The notes beneath the pieces were generated by a model. The model was given only the letters and a program-made list of their open reading frames with translations, was not told the DNA's origin and ran no database searches. DNA of 64,000 nucleotides from Hominisplanchenecus murintestinalis (lineage in GTDB: Bacteria > Bacillota > Clostridia > Lachnospirales > Lachnospiraceae), in contig SRZB01000002.1 of assembly GCA_004793585.1 (NCBI GenBank), forward strand, positions 124,001-188,000, in the 5' to 3' direction. Positions 43,472 through 53,237 of this stretch are shown piece after piece. How positions within the stretch are numbered: position 1 is the stretch's first letter; every line of letters begins with the position of its first letter. Position numbers and translations under genes: made by a program.

Positions 43472-45067
43472 CTAAACTACAGACGGCGCATATCTCCGCA
43501 TCACAGCCTCAGCTACCTTTATGCCATCCATGGCAGCCGAAGTAATCCCTCCGGCATACCCGGCACCCTCGCCGCAAGGATAAATTCCTGCAACGCTGCC
43601 CTGCAGCTCTTCATTCCGCGGTATCTTTACAGGAGATGAAGTCCGGCTCTCCACCCCTGAGAGAACAGCATCTTTCCTGTCAAATCCGCGGATAATCTGT
43701 CCGCATCCCAGGATTCCCTCTTTTAAGGATTCATATAGTTCCTGCGGAAAACAAGACTTTAAATCCGCATATACAAATTCCCCTTTAATACCGGGTTCCA
43801 CCTCTCCTGCCGCTCTGCTGGCAATACCCTGGCAGAAATCACCCAGAAGCTGTACGGGAACCTTCCCGTCCCCCGCCCGGTAAGCGGCCTCTTCCAGCTT
43901 TCTCTGAAAATGCATTCCCGCCAGCACATCCTTCCCTCCATAATCTGCAGGATTTACCGTTACGACCATAGCGCTGTTCGCATTTGCGCCGCCGCGGTCA
44001 TGGTAGCTCATGCCGTTCACTGCCAGCATTCCCTGCTCTGAGGATGCATTCACTACATATCCGCCCGGACACATACAGAAAGAATAGCACCCTCTGCCAT
44101 TCTCCAGCCGTCTGGTAAGTTTATAGTCTGCTGCCGGAAGTACATTCCCCCGCTCCCTCCCATACTGGGAAAAGTCAATCATATTCTGCGGATGCTCAAT
44201 ACGCACGCCAACTGCAAAGGATTTTGCTTCCATAGCCACAGCTTTCCGGTTCAACATCTCAAAAGTATCCCTGGCGCTGTGTCCAATCGCCAGCACCAGT
44301 ACGTCACAGGGAATCCAGATTCCATGATTAATTTCCACTGCCGAAACCCCGCCCTTTTCTATTTGTATATCTGTCATCCTGCTTCGGAAATGCACATCCC
44401 CGCCCAATGCAAGAATCTCCTCCCTGATATTTTTCACTACATCCCGAAGGATATCCGTACCAATATGCGGTTTATTCAGCCACAAAATTTCTTCCGGGGC
44501 GCCGGCTCCCACAAAACTCTCCAGCACATAGCGGTTCCTGCCCGTAGAATCTTTCACTGCTGTATTCAGCTTTCCGTCTGAAAATGTCCCTGCGCCTCCT
44601 TCCCCAAACTGAACATTCGATGTTTCGTCAAGTATCCCTGTCTTCCAGAAAAATTCCACTTTTTTCTGCCTCTCCTCTACACAGTCTCCCCGTTCCAAAA
44701 TCACCGGGCAGTATCCTGCCCTCGCCAGGGCCAGACCGCAAAAAAGCCCCGCAGGGCCTGTACCAATGATAACAGGGCGCCGTGAAAGGCGGCAGCTTCC
44801 CTGCTTCGGAAAATGATATTCCTTCTTTTCTGCTTTCTGGATATTCGCAGCTTTCGCACGCCTGAGCACGCTTTCCTGTCCTTTCACTTTCACGTCTACT
44901 GTATAGACAAATTTAATTTGGGGCTTTTTTCTGGCGTCAACAGACTGCTTGACAAGCTCCCAGGAAATAAGGTCACTCTGTTTTATCTTTAATACCTTTA
45001 AAATTTCCTGCTCCAAATCCCCCTGCGTATGGGGAACATTTACCTTCAACTGCCCGATTCGAATCAT
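43472..45067 (-). CDS. FAD-dependent oxidoreductase, uncharacterised
   Basis: This 531-residue flavoprotein begins MIRIGQLKVNVPHTQ. An N-terminal domain of about 90 residues precedes the FAD-binding Rossmann motif VIIGTGPAGLFCGLALARAGY. NVQFGEGGAGTFSDGKLNT and the C-terminal GIYPCGEGAGYAGGITSAAMDG are typical of this large, functionally unassigned family. GGAGGAAAGT supports the ATG at 45067, which overlaps the next gene's stop codon by 4 nt. Confidence 0.9.
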   Translation of the reverse strand: MIRIGQLKVNVPHTQGDLEQEILKVLKIKQSDLISWELVKQSVDARKKPQIKFVYTVDVKVKGQESVLRRAKAANIQKAEKKEYHFPKQGSCRLSRRPVIIGTGPAGLFCGLALARAGYCPVILERGDCVEERQKKVEFFWKTGILDETSNVQFGEGGAGTFSDGKLNTAVKDSTGRNRYVLESFVGAGAPEEILWLNKPHIGTDILRDVVKNIREEILALGGDVHFRSRMTDIQIEKGGVSAVEINHGIWIPCDVLVLAIGHSARDTFEMLNRKAVAMEAKSFAVGVRIEHPQNMIDFSQYGRERGNVLPAADYKLTRRLENGRGCYSFCMCPGGYVVNASSEQGMLAVNGMSYHDRGGANANSAMVVTVNPADYGGKDVLAGMHFQRKLEEAAYRAGDGKVPVQLLGDFCQGIASRAAGEVEPGIKGEFVYADLKSCFPQELYESLKEGILGCGQIIRGFDRKDAVLSGVESRTSSPVKIPRNEELQGSVAGIYPCGEGAGYAGGITSAAMDGIKVAEAVMRRYAPSVV

Positions 45068-46272
45068 ACTTTCCTCCCTGCACTGCTTCCTGCTATATGC
45101 CCGCTCGCCCATGCCCACTGTAGATTATATCCCCCGCACGCCCCGTCTACATCCAGCAGCTCCCCCGCCAGATATAACCCCGGAAATATTTTGGATTCTA
45201 ATGTTTCTGCACAAATTTCCTCTGCCGGAACGCCGCCTGCGCATACTTGCGCCATCTCAAATGACTTTGTCCCCGTAACTTCCAGCGTCAGGTTTTTAAT
45301 AAACGAAACTGCATTTTCGCAAAAATTCTCTCTGTTTTTCCCATACAATTTCAAAAATGCCCGGATAATCTTTTCCTTCCATACCCCCGCCAGCAGTTCT
45401 GCCGCCGATTTCTCCGGGAAACAAGCACTTTTTTGTTCCATCAGCTCTTTAATCTCTGTTCGGCTATACTCTGGCATCATGTCCACATGCAAGCGCACAT
45501 TCTTCTGTTCACCTAAAGCTTCCGCTGCAAACCGGCTAAGCTGGAATACCACAATTCCAGATACTCCATAGTCTGTCCACTGCAGCTCCCCGGAATCCTG
45601 ATACACGGTTTTTCCATCAATTTCCAAGGCAAGCTTCACATAGTTTCTGGTTCCTGAAAGCATACGCGGAATACTTCCCCGGACTTTCAGCGGAACAAGC
45701 GCCGGATAAACCGGGCGCAGGCTATGCCCACATTTCCTGGCCAGCTCATAACCGCTTCCGTCAGAACCAGTCTGCGGCGCTGCCATTCCTCCGGCACACA
45801 GGATTACATTATCACATACATATTTCCACGCAGCCGTGTGTACAGCAAAGCCTTCCTCTGTCTGACGGATTTCCGTCACCCGCTCCTTATATTTCATTTT
45901 AACCTTTAAACGCCGGATTTCCTGCATCAGAACCTCCAGCACACTTCCCGCCTGGTCTGTATAAGGATAAATATATCCATCCCGTTCCCGCGTCAAAAGC
46001 CCCAGTCCATGAAAAAATTCCAGGGTTTTTTCTGCCGGAAACTTCCTCAGAACCCGGCTCACAAAATCTTCTTCTGCTCCCCGGTATGTGTTCTTTTCCG
46101 GCGCTTTCCTATTCGTAAGGTTGCACCTGCCGTTTCCGGTAACCAGTAACTTTTTGCCCGGCTTTTCCATCTGTTCCAGTACAGTCACAGCAGCGCCCTG
46201 CCGTGCCGCAGTAATGGCTGCCATCAGTCCCGAAGCCCCTGCGCCTACGATAATGACTCTTTTCATAATCAT
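45064..46272 (-). CDS. HI0933/YhiN-family flavoprotein
   Basis: This 402-residue protein begins MIMKRVIIVGAGASGLMAAITAARQG (FAD dinucleotide motif) and has VTGNGRCNLTNRK, ALVPLKV and the terminal GLYLAGELLDVDGACGGYNLQWAWASG, the signature of the HI0933 family. Members are poorly characterised. It forms a pair with the overlapping downstream flavoprotein. Confidence 0.93.
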   Translation of the reverse strand: MIMKRVIIVGAGASGLMAAITAARQGAAVTVLEQMEKPGKKLLVTGNGRCNLTNRKAPEKNTYRGAEEDFVSRVLRKFPAEKTLEFFHGLGLLTRERDGYIYPYTDQAGSVLEVLMQEIRRLKVKMKYKERVTEIRQTEEGFAVHTAAWKYVCDNVILCAGGMAAPQTGSDGSGYELARKCGHSLRPVYPALVPLKVRGSIPRMLSGTRNYVKLALEIDGKTVYQDSGELQWTDYGVSGIVVFQLSRFAAEALGEQKNVRLHVDMMPEYSRTEIKELMEQKSACFPEKSAAELLAGVWKEKIIRAFLKLYGKNRENFCENAVSFIKNLTLEVTGTKSFEMAQVCAGGVPAEEICAETLESKIFPGLYLAGELLDVDGACGGYNLQWAWASGHIAGSSAGRKV

Positions 46273-46284
46273 TTTCTTTCCTTT

Positions 46285-47577
46285 TTACAGTTCTTTCACT
46301 ACCCCTGCATCCAGCAGATTCTGCAGCGATTTCAGAATCCCCAGCTTCGCATGATACCATGTCAGACCGCCCTGGAAATACACTGCATAAGGCGGTTTTA
46401 TCGGACCGTCGGCTGAAAGCTCAATCGAAGAACCCTGCACGAACGCGCCCGCTGCCATAATAACATCACTATCATATCCCGGCATCGCCCACGGTTCGGG
46501 AGTCACATAACTGTCTACCGGAGCCGCTGCCTGGATTCCTTTACAAAATTCTACTACGCCCTCAGGACTTCCAAATGTTACCGCCTGGATAATATCGTGC
46601 CGGCTCTCGCTTCCATTCGGCACCACTTCAAATCCCAGCCTTTCATAGATATTCGCCGCAAATACCGCGCCCTTTAATGCTCCTGCAACCACTGTAGGAG
46701 CCAGGAAAAGCCCCTGGTAAAAGGACTGCATCACCCCCAGGGATGCTCCCACCTCACGCCCCAGTCCGGGAGATGTCAAACGATACGCCGCATTTTCAAT
46801 GCATTCTTCCGTTCCTGCAATATATCCGCCAATGGGCGCCAGCCCGCCGCCCGGATTCTTAATTAAAGAACCCACTACCATATCAGCCCCCATATCCGAG
46901 GGCTCCTTGATCTCCACAAACTCCCCATAACAATTGTCCACCATACAGAGGATATCCTTACGTATACTCTTTACAAAAGCAACAGCTTTGCCGATTCTCT
47001 CCACCGAAAGTGTCGGGCGCGTCTGATACCCCTTCGAGCGTTGAATCGCTACCAGTTTCGTTTTCGGTGTGACTGCACGGCGGATTTCCTCAAAATCAAA
47101 GTTTCCGTCCCCCCGCAAGTCTACCTGGCGGTACGTAATGCCGTACTCTGCCAGCGACCCCTTGGACGGCCGGATACCAATAACTTCTTCTAATGTATCA
47201 TAAGGCTTTCCTGATATAGATAAAAGTTCATCTCCTGGTCTTAGATTTGACATGAGCGCCAGAGCGAGCGCATGGGTTCCGCAAGTAATCTGCGGCCGCA
47301 CCAGCGCTGCCTCCGTATGGAACACAGCTGCATACACTTCCTCCAGCTTGTCACGTCCTAAATCATTATAACCATATCCGCTGCTGCTGTTAAAGCACTC
47401 TGCCCCTACCCTGCACTCCTGCATAGCTCCAATGACCTTTAGCTGGTTGTATTCCGCTACAGCGTCAATTTCCCAAAACCGTGTTTTTAATTCTTCTTCT
47501 ATTTTCTGCCCAAAATCCAATACCGCTTCGCTGATTCCCAGCCTGCGGTAGCTATTCTCCAATATATCCATTGCCAT
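46285..47577 (-). CDS. PLP-dependent enzyme of the methionine gamma-lyase/aluminium resistance family
   Basis: This 430-residue fold-type I PLP protein (PF06838, YnbB-like) has SSSGYGYNDLGRDKLE, PQITCGTHALALAL and the PLP lysine in LVAIQRSKGYQTRPTLS. The aluminium-resistance name is historical and the reaction is unproven. The N-terminus overlaps the miaA 3' end by 26 nt; an internal ATG at 47571 is also possible. The miaA neighbourhood is typical of Firmicutes. Confidence 0.93.
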   Translation of the reverse strand: MAMDILENSYRRLGISEAVLDFGQKIEEELKTRFWEIDAVAEYNQLKVIGAMQECRVGAECFNSSSGYGYNDLGRDKLEEVYAAVFHTEAALVRPQITCGTHALALALMSNLRPGDELLSISGKPYDTLEEVIGIRPSKGSLAEYGITYRQVDLRGDGNFDFEEIRRAVTPKTKLVAIQRSKGYQTRPTLSVERIGKAVAFVKSIRKDILCMVDNCYGEFVEIKEPSDMGADMVVGSLIKNPGGGLAPIGGYIAGTEECIENAAYRLTSPGLGREVGASLGVMQSFYQGLFLAPTVVAGALKGAVFAANIYERLGFEVVPNGSESRHDIIQAVTFGSPEGVVEFCKGIQAAAPVDSYVTPEPWAMPGYDSDVIMAAGAFVQGSSIELSADGPIKPPYAVYFQGGLTWYHAKLGILKSLQNLLDAGVVKEL

Positions 47578-48526
47578 CTTTGTCCAAAATCCCTCGTTCT
47601 TTCAGGACTTGTACCATCCTTTCTAAGATTTCTTTATCATCATATGCAAACGCCTCTTTGTCAATCCTGCAGACGTCCCGCTCCCTCCGGAACCAGGTAA
47701 GCTGCCGCTTGGCAAAGTGGCGGGTATCTCTTTTTAAAATATACACAGCCTCTTCAAGCGTACATTCCCCATCCAGATAACTCAGGATTTCTTTATATCC
47801 CAGCCCCTGCATGGAAACCATGTCTCTTGTATACCCCTTTTCCTTTAACGCCTTTACTTCATCAACCAATCCGTCCGCAAGCATCCTGTCTACCCGCGCG
47901 TCAATCTTCTGATACAGCCTGTCCCTCCTGTCATCTAGCACAAAGTACGCAAACTGATACGGTGATTCCTTCTGTCGTTCCTTTGCATTATGCTCTGAAA
48001 TCGGTTCCCCGGTCTCATGAAAATATTCCAGCGCGCGGATTACCCGTTTTACATTATTCGCATGAATCTGCCGGGCAGACGCGGCGTCCACTTCCGCCAG
48101 CATCCGGTGCAGGTATTCATTCCCCTTATCCTTTGCCAGCGCTTCCAGCTCTCTCCGAAACCCATTGTCCTCACCGTTTTCCGTAAAATCAATATCATAG
48201 AGCACAGCCTGGATATAGAATCCGGTTCCTCCCACCAGAATAGGAATCCTGCCTCTCCCATAAATTTCTTTGATGCACCTGTCTGCATACGCTTTGAACT
48301 TCACGACATGGAACTCTTCATCCGGCTCCAATATATCCACCAGATGGTGAGGGACTCCCCCCATCTCATCCGGCATAATCTTGGCCGAACCGATATCCAT
48401 ATGCTTATAGACCTGCATAGAATCCGCAGAAATGATTTCCCCACCCACCAGCTTCGCCAGCCGTATCGATAGTTCTGTTTTTCCCACCGCCGTGGGCCCG
48501 GTCAATACAATTAATGGCTTTTTCAT
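47552..48526 (-). CDS. miaA: tRNA dimethylallyltransferase MiaA
   Basis: This 324-residue enzyme adds the dimethylallyl group to A37 of tRNAs reading UNN codons. P-loop TGPTAVGKTELSIRLAK, SADSMQVYKHMDIGSAK, GGTGFYIQAVL and RDTRHFAKRQLTWFRR are present. The ATG at 48526 is 1 nt after the mutL stop codon. MiaB, which acts next on the same base, is the first gene of the operon. Confidence 0.97.
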   Translation of the reverse strand: MKKPLIVLTGPTAVGKTELSIRLAKLVGGEIISADSMQVYKHMDIGSAKIMPDEMGGVPHHLVDILEPDEEFHVVKFKAYADRCIKEIYGRGRIPILVGGTGFYIQAVLYDIDFTENGEDNGFRRELEALAKDKGNEYLHRMLAEVDAASARQIHANNVKRVIRALEYFHETGEPISEHNAKERQKESPYQFAYFVLDDRRDRLYQKIDARVDRMLADGLVDEVKALKEKGYTRDMVSMQGLGYKEILSYLDGECTLEEAVYILKRDTRHFAKRQLTWFRRERDVCRIDKEAFAYDDKEILERMVQVLKERGILDKDGNGYIGE

Positions 48527-48527
48527 A

Positions 48528-50519
48528 TCACACAATTCTCTTAAACTTTTTCTCCATTTCATATTTTGTCATAGAAATAATGGTAGGCCTTCCGTGTGGG
48601 CAGTTGTAAGGATTCTCTAATCTCAGCAGCTCATCAATCAGGGCGTCCGCCTCTGCCGCAGACATCTGATGATTTCCCTTCACCGCCGCCTTGCAGGACA
48701 TGGACGCAATCTTTTCATTAATCATCTCCGCCTGCACACGCCCTGGCTGCTCCGCCATGCCGTCCAGCATCTCCAAAAATAACTCTCTCTGCGCGATTCC
48801 ATACAGATTCGCCGGAACTGCACTCACAGCATATTCCCTCCCGCCAAAAGGCGAAATTTCAAATCCCAGCCGCGTAAAATGCTCCATGTAACGTTTCAGC
48901 AGTTCTTCCTCCTGCATACTCAACGTCAGAATCATAGGCGGGGAAAGCTGCTGGGAAGTAAACTCCTTATTCTCCAGATTTTTCATCGTCCTCTCATACA
49001 GCACCTTTTCATGGGCGGCGTGCTGATCAATGATATAAAGCTTTTCATTGAATTCTACCAGCCAATAAGTACCGAATACCTGTCCAATCAAGCGGTGCTC
49101 GCGTGCGCTTTCCTGTGAGAGAAATTTCAGTTCCATCTGCCGTCCCGCCGGCTGTGCATGTGCCGCTTCCTCTTTTCGTTCTCCTGTATCCGGCGCTTTC
49201 ACAGGCTCAGCTTCTGCTCTCCCCTCCTGCGCCGTCCCCGGAATCTCCGCCGAAACCCTTGCCAGTGTCCCGGGCTTTTTCTCCGTAAGATAAGGCTTCA
49301 TCATCTGCTCTGGAGACGTACCCTGCCCGGCCGAACCATATTTCATAAACGCATCTATTTCCTTTGGCGTCGGCAGCACGCCCTTCTTTTCTCCATCATA
49401 AAGGGAACGCTCTTCACGTATCTGTTCCCGCCTGTTTTTCTCAAAAGGCTCGGGAATAGCGGATGGCTTCTTCATCTGCGGTACATCTGTTTTTCTCTTT
49501 TCATCTTTGACAGATACCTCCGGAATCATTTCCCGGTGGGAAAGCCCTTGTTTTACCGCATGGTACACCATCTGATACATCTTCTGCCCGTCGGCAAAAC
49601 GCAGTTCCATCTTTGTAGGATGGACATTAATATCCAGGATTCTCCCATCAACTGTAAACTGCAGCGCTGTAAACGGATATTTATGCTGCATCATAAATGT
49701 CTTATAGCCATCCTCAATTGCCTTGGCAATAATACTGCTTTTGATATAACGCCCATTGATAAAATAATTCTCATAATTTCTGTTTCCCCTGGAGATGACA
49801 GGTTTTCCGATAAATCCATCAATAGAAACATCCTCATCCTCCACATGGATTTCTACCAGATTGGCCGCAATATCCCTTCCGTAAATACCATAGATAATGT
49901 CCTTCAGGTTCGTATTCCCCGACGTATGCAGCTTCGTCTGATTGTTATTTATAAATTTAAATGCAATCTCCGGATGGGACAGCGCCATACGCTCCATCAA
50001 ATCGCTGATGTACCCCGCCTCGGTCATAGGGCTCTTCAAAAATTTCTTTCTCGCCGGAGTGTTATAAAAAATATTCCGTACCAGAAACGTCGTCCCCTCC
50101 GGCGCGCCAATCTCATCCATCCCCTTTTCCGTACCGCCCTCAATGAGATACCTGCATCCCATCAGGTTCCCTGCCGTTTTCGTAATCAGCTCTACCTGAC
50201 ACACAGCGGCAATACTGGAGAGCGCTTCCCCCCGGAAGCCCAGTGAGGCCACATTTAGCAAGTCCTCTACCTTAGAAATTTTGCTGGTAGCATGGCGCAG
50301 GAAAGCCAGCGGAACCTGAGATGTTTCGATTCCCTCCCCGTTATCCGTGATTCGGATGAAAGAAATGCCTCCTTCTTTGATTTCTACCGTAATGGCATTT
50401 GCCCCCGCGTCAATCGCATTTTCCACGAGCTCTTTCACAATGGAAGCCGGGCGTTCTATGACCTCGCCCGCTGCAATTTTATCAATGGTATTCTGGTCTA
50501 AAACTGCGATATTTTTCAT
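48528..50519 (-). CDS. mutL: DNA mismatch repair protein MutL (endonuclease type)
   Basis: This 663-residue MutL has a GHKL ATPase domain (EVIERPASIVKELVENAIDAGA, DNGEGI, GFRGEALSSI), a variable linker (about 340-460) and a C-terminal dimerisation/endonuclease domain. The nicking motif DQHAAHEKVLYE and CPHGRP are intact, as in bacteria lacking MutH. Its ATG overlaps the mutS stop codon by 4 nt. Confidence 0.98.
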   Translation of the reverse strand: MKNIAVLDQNTIDKIAAGEVIERPASIVKELVENAIDAGANAITVEIKEGGISFIRITDNGEGIETSQVPLAFLRHATSKISKVEDLLNVASLGFRGEALSSIAAVCQVELITKTAGNLMGCRYLIEGGTEKGMDEIGAPEGTTFLVRNIFYNTPARKKFLKSPMTEAGYISDLMERMALSHPEIAFKFINNNQTKLHTSGNTNLKDIIYGIYGRDIAANLVEIHVEDEDVSIDGFIGKPVISRGNRNYENYFINGRYIKSSIIAKAIEDGYKTFMMQHKYPFTALQFTVDGRILDINVHPTKMELRFADGQKMYQMVYHAVKQGLSHREMIPEVSVKDEKRKTDVPQMKKPSAIPEPFEKNRREQIREERSLYDGEKKGVLPTPKEIDAFMKYGSAGQGTSPEQMMKPYLTEKKPGTLARVSAEIPGTAQEGRAEAEPVKAPDTGERKEEAAHAQPAGRQMELKFLSQESAREHRLIGQVFGTYWLVEFNEKLYIIDQHAAHEKVLYERTMKNLENKEFTSQQLSPPMILTLSMQEEELLKRYMEHFTRLGFEISPFGGREYAVSAVPANLYGIAQRELFLEMLDGMAEQPGRVQAEMINEKIASMSCKAAVKGNHQMSAAEADALIDELLRLENPYNCPHGRPTIISMTKYEMEKKFKRIV

Positions 50520-53185
50520 CTTCCCCACCTGTTTTTCAGTTTCTGCTGTAAACGGTAAATTGTATTTAACGCGTCAAGCGGCGTCATATTTCCCACATCA
50601 ATTTCACTTAATTCTTTCATAATATCCTCTTCGCGCACAGTCTCAAACAAGGACATCTGCGCCACATCCACCTGGTCATATTTCTTCTGCTTCTTCGGTT
50701 TCTTCTTTTCTCCGTACTCTGCTTTAATTTCGCTGACTTTATCTGTGATATCCGCATTGCTCAACTCCTCAGCCAATTCCTTGGCACGCTCAATCACCGT
50801 ATCCGGGACTCCCGCCAGCTTCGCTACCTGGATACCGTAGCTCTTATCCGCGCCTCCCTTTACGATTTTCCGCAGGAATACAATGTCATCACCTTTTTCT
50901 TTCACAGCAATGCAGTAATTATGAACAGCGTCTATCTTTCCCTCCAGCTCAGTCAGCTCGTGGTAATGGGTCGCAAACAGGGTCTTTGCTCCCAGAAGCT
51001 TCGGATTGCTGATATGCTCTACCACTGCCCAGGCAATGCTCAAACCGTCAAAGGTGCTGGTTCCCCTTCCAATTTCATCCAAAATCAGCAGACTGTTCCG
51101 GGTAGCGTTCCGAAGGATATTCGCCACTTCCGTCATTTCCACCATAAAGGTACTCTGGCCGGAAGCCAAATCATCCGACGCGCCCACACGGGTAAAAATC
51201 CTGTCTACAATTCCAACCTTTCCGCTGTCTGCCGGGATAAAGCTTCCAAGCTGCGCCATCAGCACAATAAGCGCGGTTTGGCGCATATAGGTAGATTTTC
51301 CAGCCATATTCGGCCCTGTGATAATAGATATCCGGTTGCTTCCATTATCCAGATAAGTGTCGTTGGAAATAAACATATCATTGTTTATCATTTTTTCTAC
51401 CACCGGATGACGGCCGCCTTTAATGTCAATCATACCCTTTTCATTCATATCAGGCCGCACGTAATGATTATGCTCCGCCACCAGGGATAGGGACGCAAAT
51501 ACGTCCGTCTGCGCAATCGCCTTTGCCGTCTGCTGAATCCGCACCACTTCTTTCGCAATCGTATCGCGGATTTCACAGAACATATCATACTCCATCGAAA
51601 ACAGCTTGTCCTCCGCGCCCAGAATCATATCTTCCAGCTCTTTTAGCTCCGGCGTAATATAACGTTCCGCATTCGTCAGCGTCTGCTTCCGTGTATAGCG
51701 TTCCGGCACCAAATCCTTAAAAGAATTTGTCACTTCAAGATAGTATCCAAATACTTTGTTATATTTGATTTTCAGGTTCTTGATTCCTGTCGAATCCCTC
51801 TCCTTTGCCTCAAGCTCTGCCAGCCAGGTTTTACCTTCCGTTTTGGAATTCCGCAGCTTGTCAATCTCCTCGCTGTACCCGGTTTTGATAATGCCGCCTT
51901 CTTTGATGGCAATCGGCGGCTCCTCCGTAATCGATGCGTCAATCAAGTGAAAAATGTCCTCCAGCGCATCCAGCTGTTCCTCTATCTCCAGCAGAAGCTC
52001 TGATCGAAACCCTTTCAAAATATACTTAATATGCGGAAGCATTTCCAGGGAACTTTTAAATGCAATCAAATCCCTGGGATTTGCCGATTTATAACTGATT
52101 TTGCTGATTAAACGCTCCAAATCATACACTGGGTTCAAATATTCCCTGATTTCTTCCCGACAGATGGCATTTCCATTTAACTCCTCCACGGCGTCCAGCC
52201 TGCGGTTAATTTCCTTTTTGTCAATCAAAGGCTGTTCAATAAAACTGCGCAGCATTCTCGCACCCATAGCGGTCTTTGTCTTATCCAGCACCCACATCAG
52301 AGATCCTCTTTTCTGTTTTTCCCGCAGAGTTTCGCACAGTTCCAGGTTTCTTCTCGTGGAGCTGTCAAGAATCATGTATTTTCCAGTCACATAGGGAGTC
52401 AGCCGCGTCAGGTTTGACAAAGAACTTTTCTGAGTTTCAAGAAGATACTGCAAAAGGGCTCCCGCCGCAATCACACCGCAGTTATAATCCCCAAGCCCCA
52501 GTCCCGCCAGAGTCTTTACCTCAAAATGCTCCATCAGGGCACGCCTGCACAAATCATCGTCAAAATACCAGGATTCCAGGGAATACACGGTAATCCCCAT
52601 CCGGGACTTCATATCCTCCACATCTATACCGCTCACATAAAACGGCTCATTGCAGATAATCTCTGCGGGAGAAAACTTCGTAATCTCATCCATAAGCTTT
52701 CTGGAACTGTCAAGCTCCGTCATAAAATAATCTCCTGTGGTAATATCTGAGACTGACACTCCATAGCGGTCTGCCATGTAGACAATACACATAATATAAT
52801 TATTTTTCGTCTCATCCAATGCCTGAGTATTCAGGTTTGTACCCGGCGTAACGATACGTATAACTTCCCGCTTCACAATCCCTTTCGCCTGTTTTGGATC
52901 CTCCACCTGTTCACAAATAGCCACCTTATATCCTTTGGATACCAGCTTATTCAGATATCCTTCCACTGCATGATAGGGTATCCCGCACATGGGCGCCCGT
53001 TCTGCCTGCCCGCAATCCTTCCCGGTGAGGGTAATTTCCAGCTCCCGTGACGCCGTAACTGCATCGTCGAAAAACATCTCATAAAAATCTCCCAGCCGAT
53101 AGAAAAGAATGCAATCCTTATACTGCTCCTTTGTGCTCATGTATTGCTGCATCATCGGCGTCAAACGTGCCGCATCTACTCTCAT
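50516..53185 (-). CDS. mutS: DNA mismatch repair protein MutS
   Basis: This 889-residue MutS has the mismatch-reading motif near the N-terminus (YRLGDFYEMFFDDA), connector and clamp domains, and the ABC-type ATPase with Walker A TGPNMAGKST (near residue 620), DEIGRGTSTFDG and ATHYHELTELE. AAAGGGGA lies 6 nt before the ATG at 53185. Confidence 0.98.
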   Translation of the reverse strand: MRVDAARLTPMMQQYMSTKEQYKDCILFYRLGDFYEMFFDDAVTASRELEITLTGKDCGQAERAPMCGIPYHAVEGYLNKLVSKGYKVAICEQVEDPKQAKGIVKREVIRIVTPGTNLNTQALDETKNNYIMCIVYMADRYGVSVSDITTGDYFMTELDSSRKLMDEITKFSPAEIICNEPFYVSGIDVEDMKSRMGITVYSLESWYFDDDLCRRALMEHFEVKTLAGLGLGDYNCGVIAAGALLQYLLETQKSSLSNLTRLTPYVTGKYMILDSSTRRNLELCETLREKQKRGSLMWVLDKTKTAMGARMLRSFIEQPLIDKKEINRRLDAVEELNGNAICREEIREYLNPVYDLERLISKISYKSANPRDLIAFKSSLEMLPHIKYILKGFRSELLLEIEEQLDALEDIFHLIDASITEEPPIAIKEGGIIKTGYSEEIDKLRNSKTEGKTWLAELEAKERDSTGIKNLKIKYNKVFGYYLEVTNSFKDLVPERYTRKQTLTNAERYITPELKELEDMILGAEDKLFSMEYDMFCEIRDTIAKEVVRIQQTAKAIAQTDVFASLSLVAEHNHYVRPDMNEKGMIDIKGGRHPVVEKMINNDMFISNDTYLDNGSNRISIITGPNMAGKSTYMRQTALIVLMAQLGSFIPADSGKVGIVDRIFTRVGASDDLASGQSTFMVEMTEVANILRNATRNSLLILDEIGRGTSTFDGLSIAWAVVEHISNPKLLGAKTLFATHYHELTELEGKIDAVHNYCIAVKEKGDDIVFLRKIVKGGADKSYGIQVAKLAGVPDTVIERAKELAEELSNADITDKVSEIKAEYGEKKKPKKQKKYDQVDVAQMSLFETVREEDIMKELSEIDVGNMTPLDALNTIYRLQQKLKNRWGR

Positions 53186-53237
53186 CTTTTCCCCTTTCTG
53201 ATGCACTTGCCGCGTCATCTTTCCTCTAAACCGTATA

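Noticed and set aside
49158-50246. 362-codon + strand frame antisense to mutL
   Set aside because: Long by chance: it mirrors codon bias of mutL and has no signal, motif or ribosome binding site.
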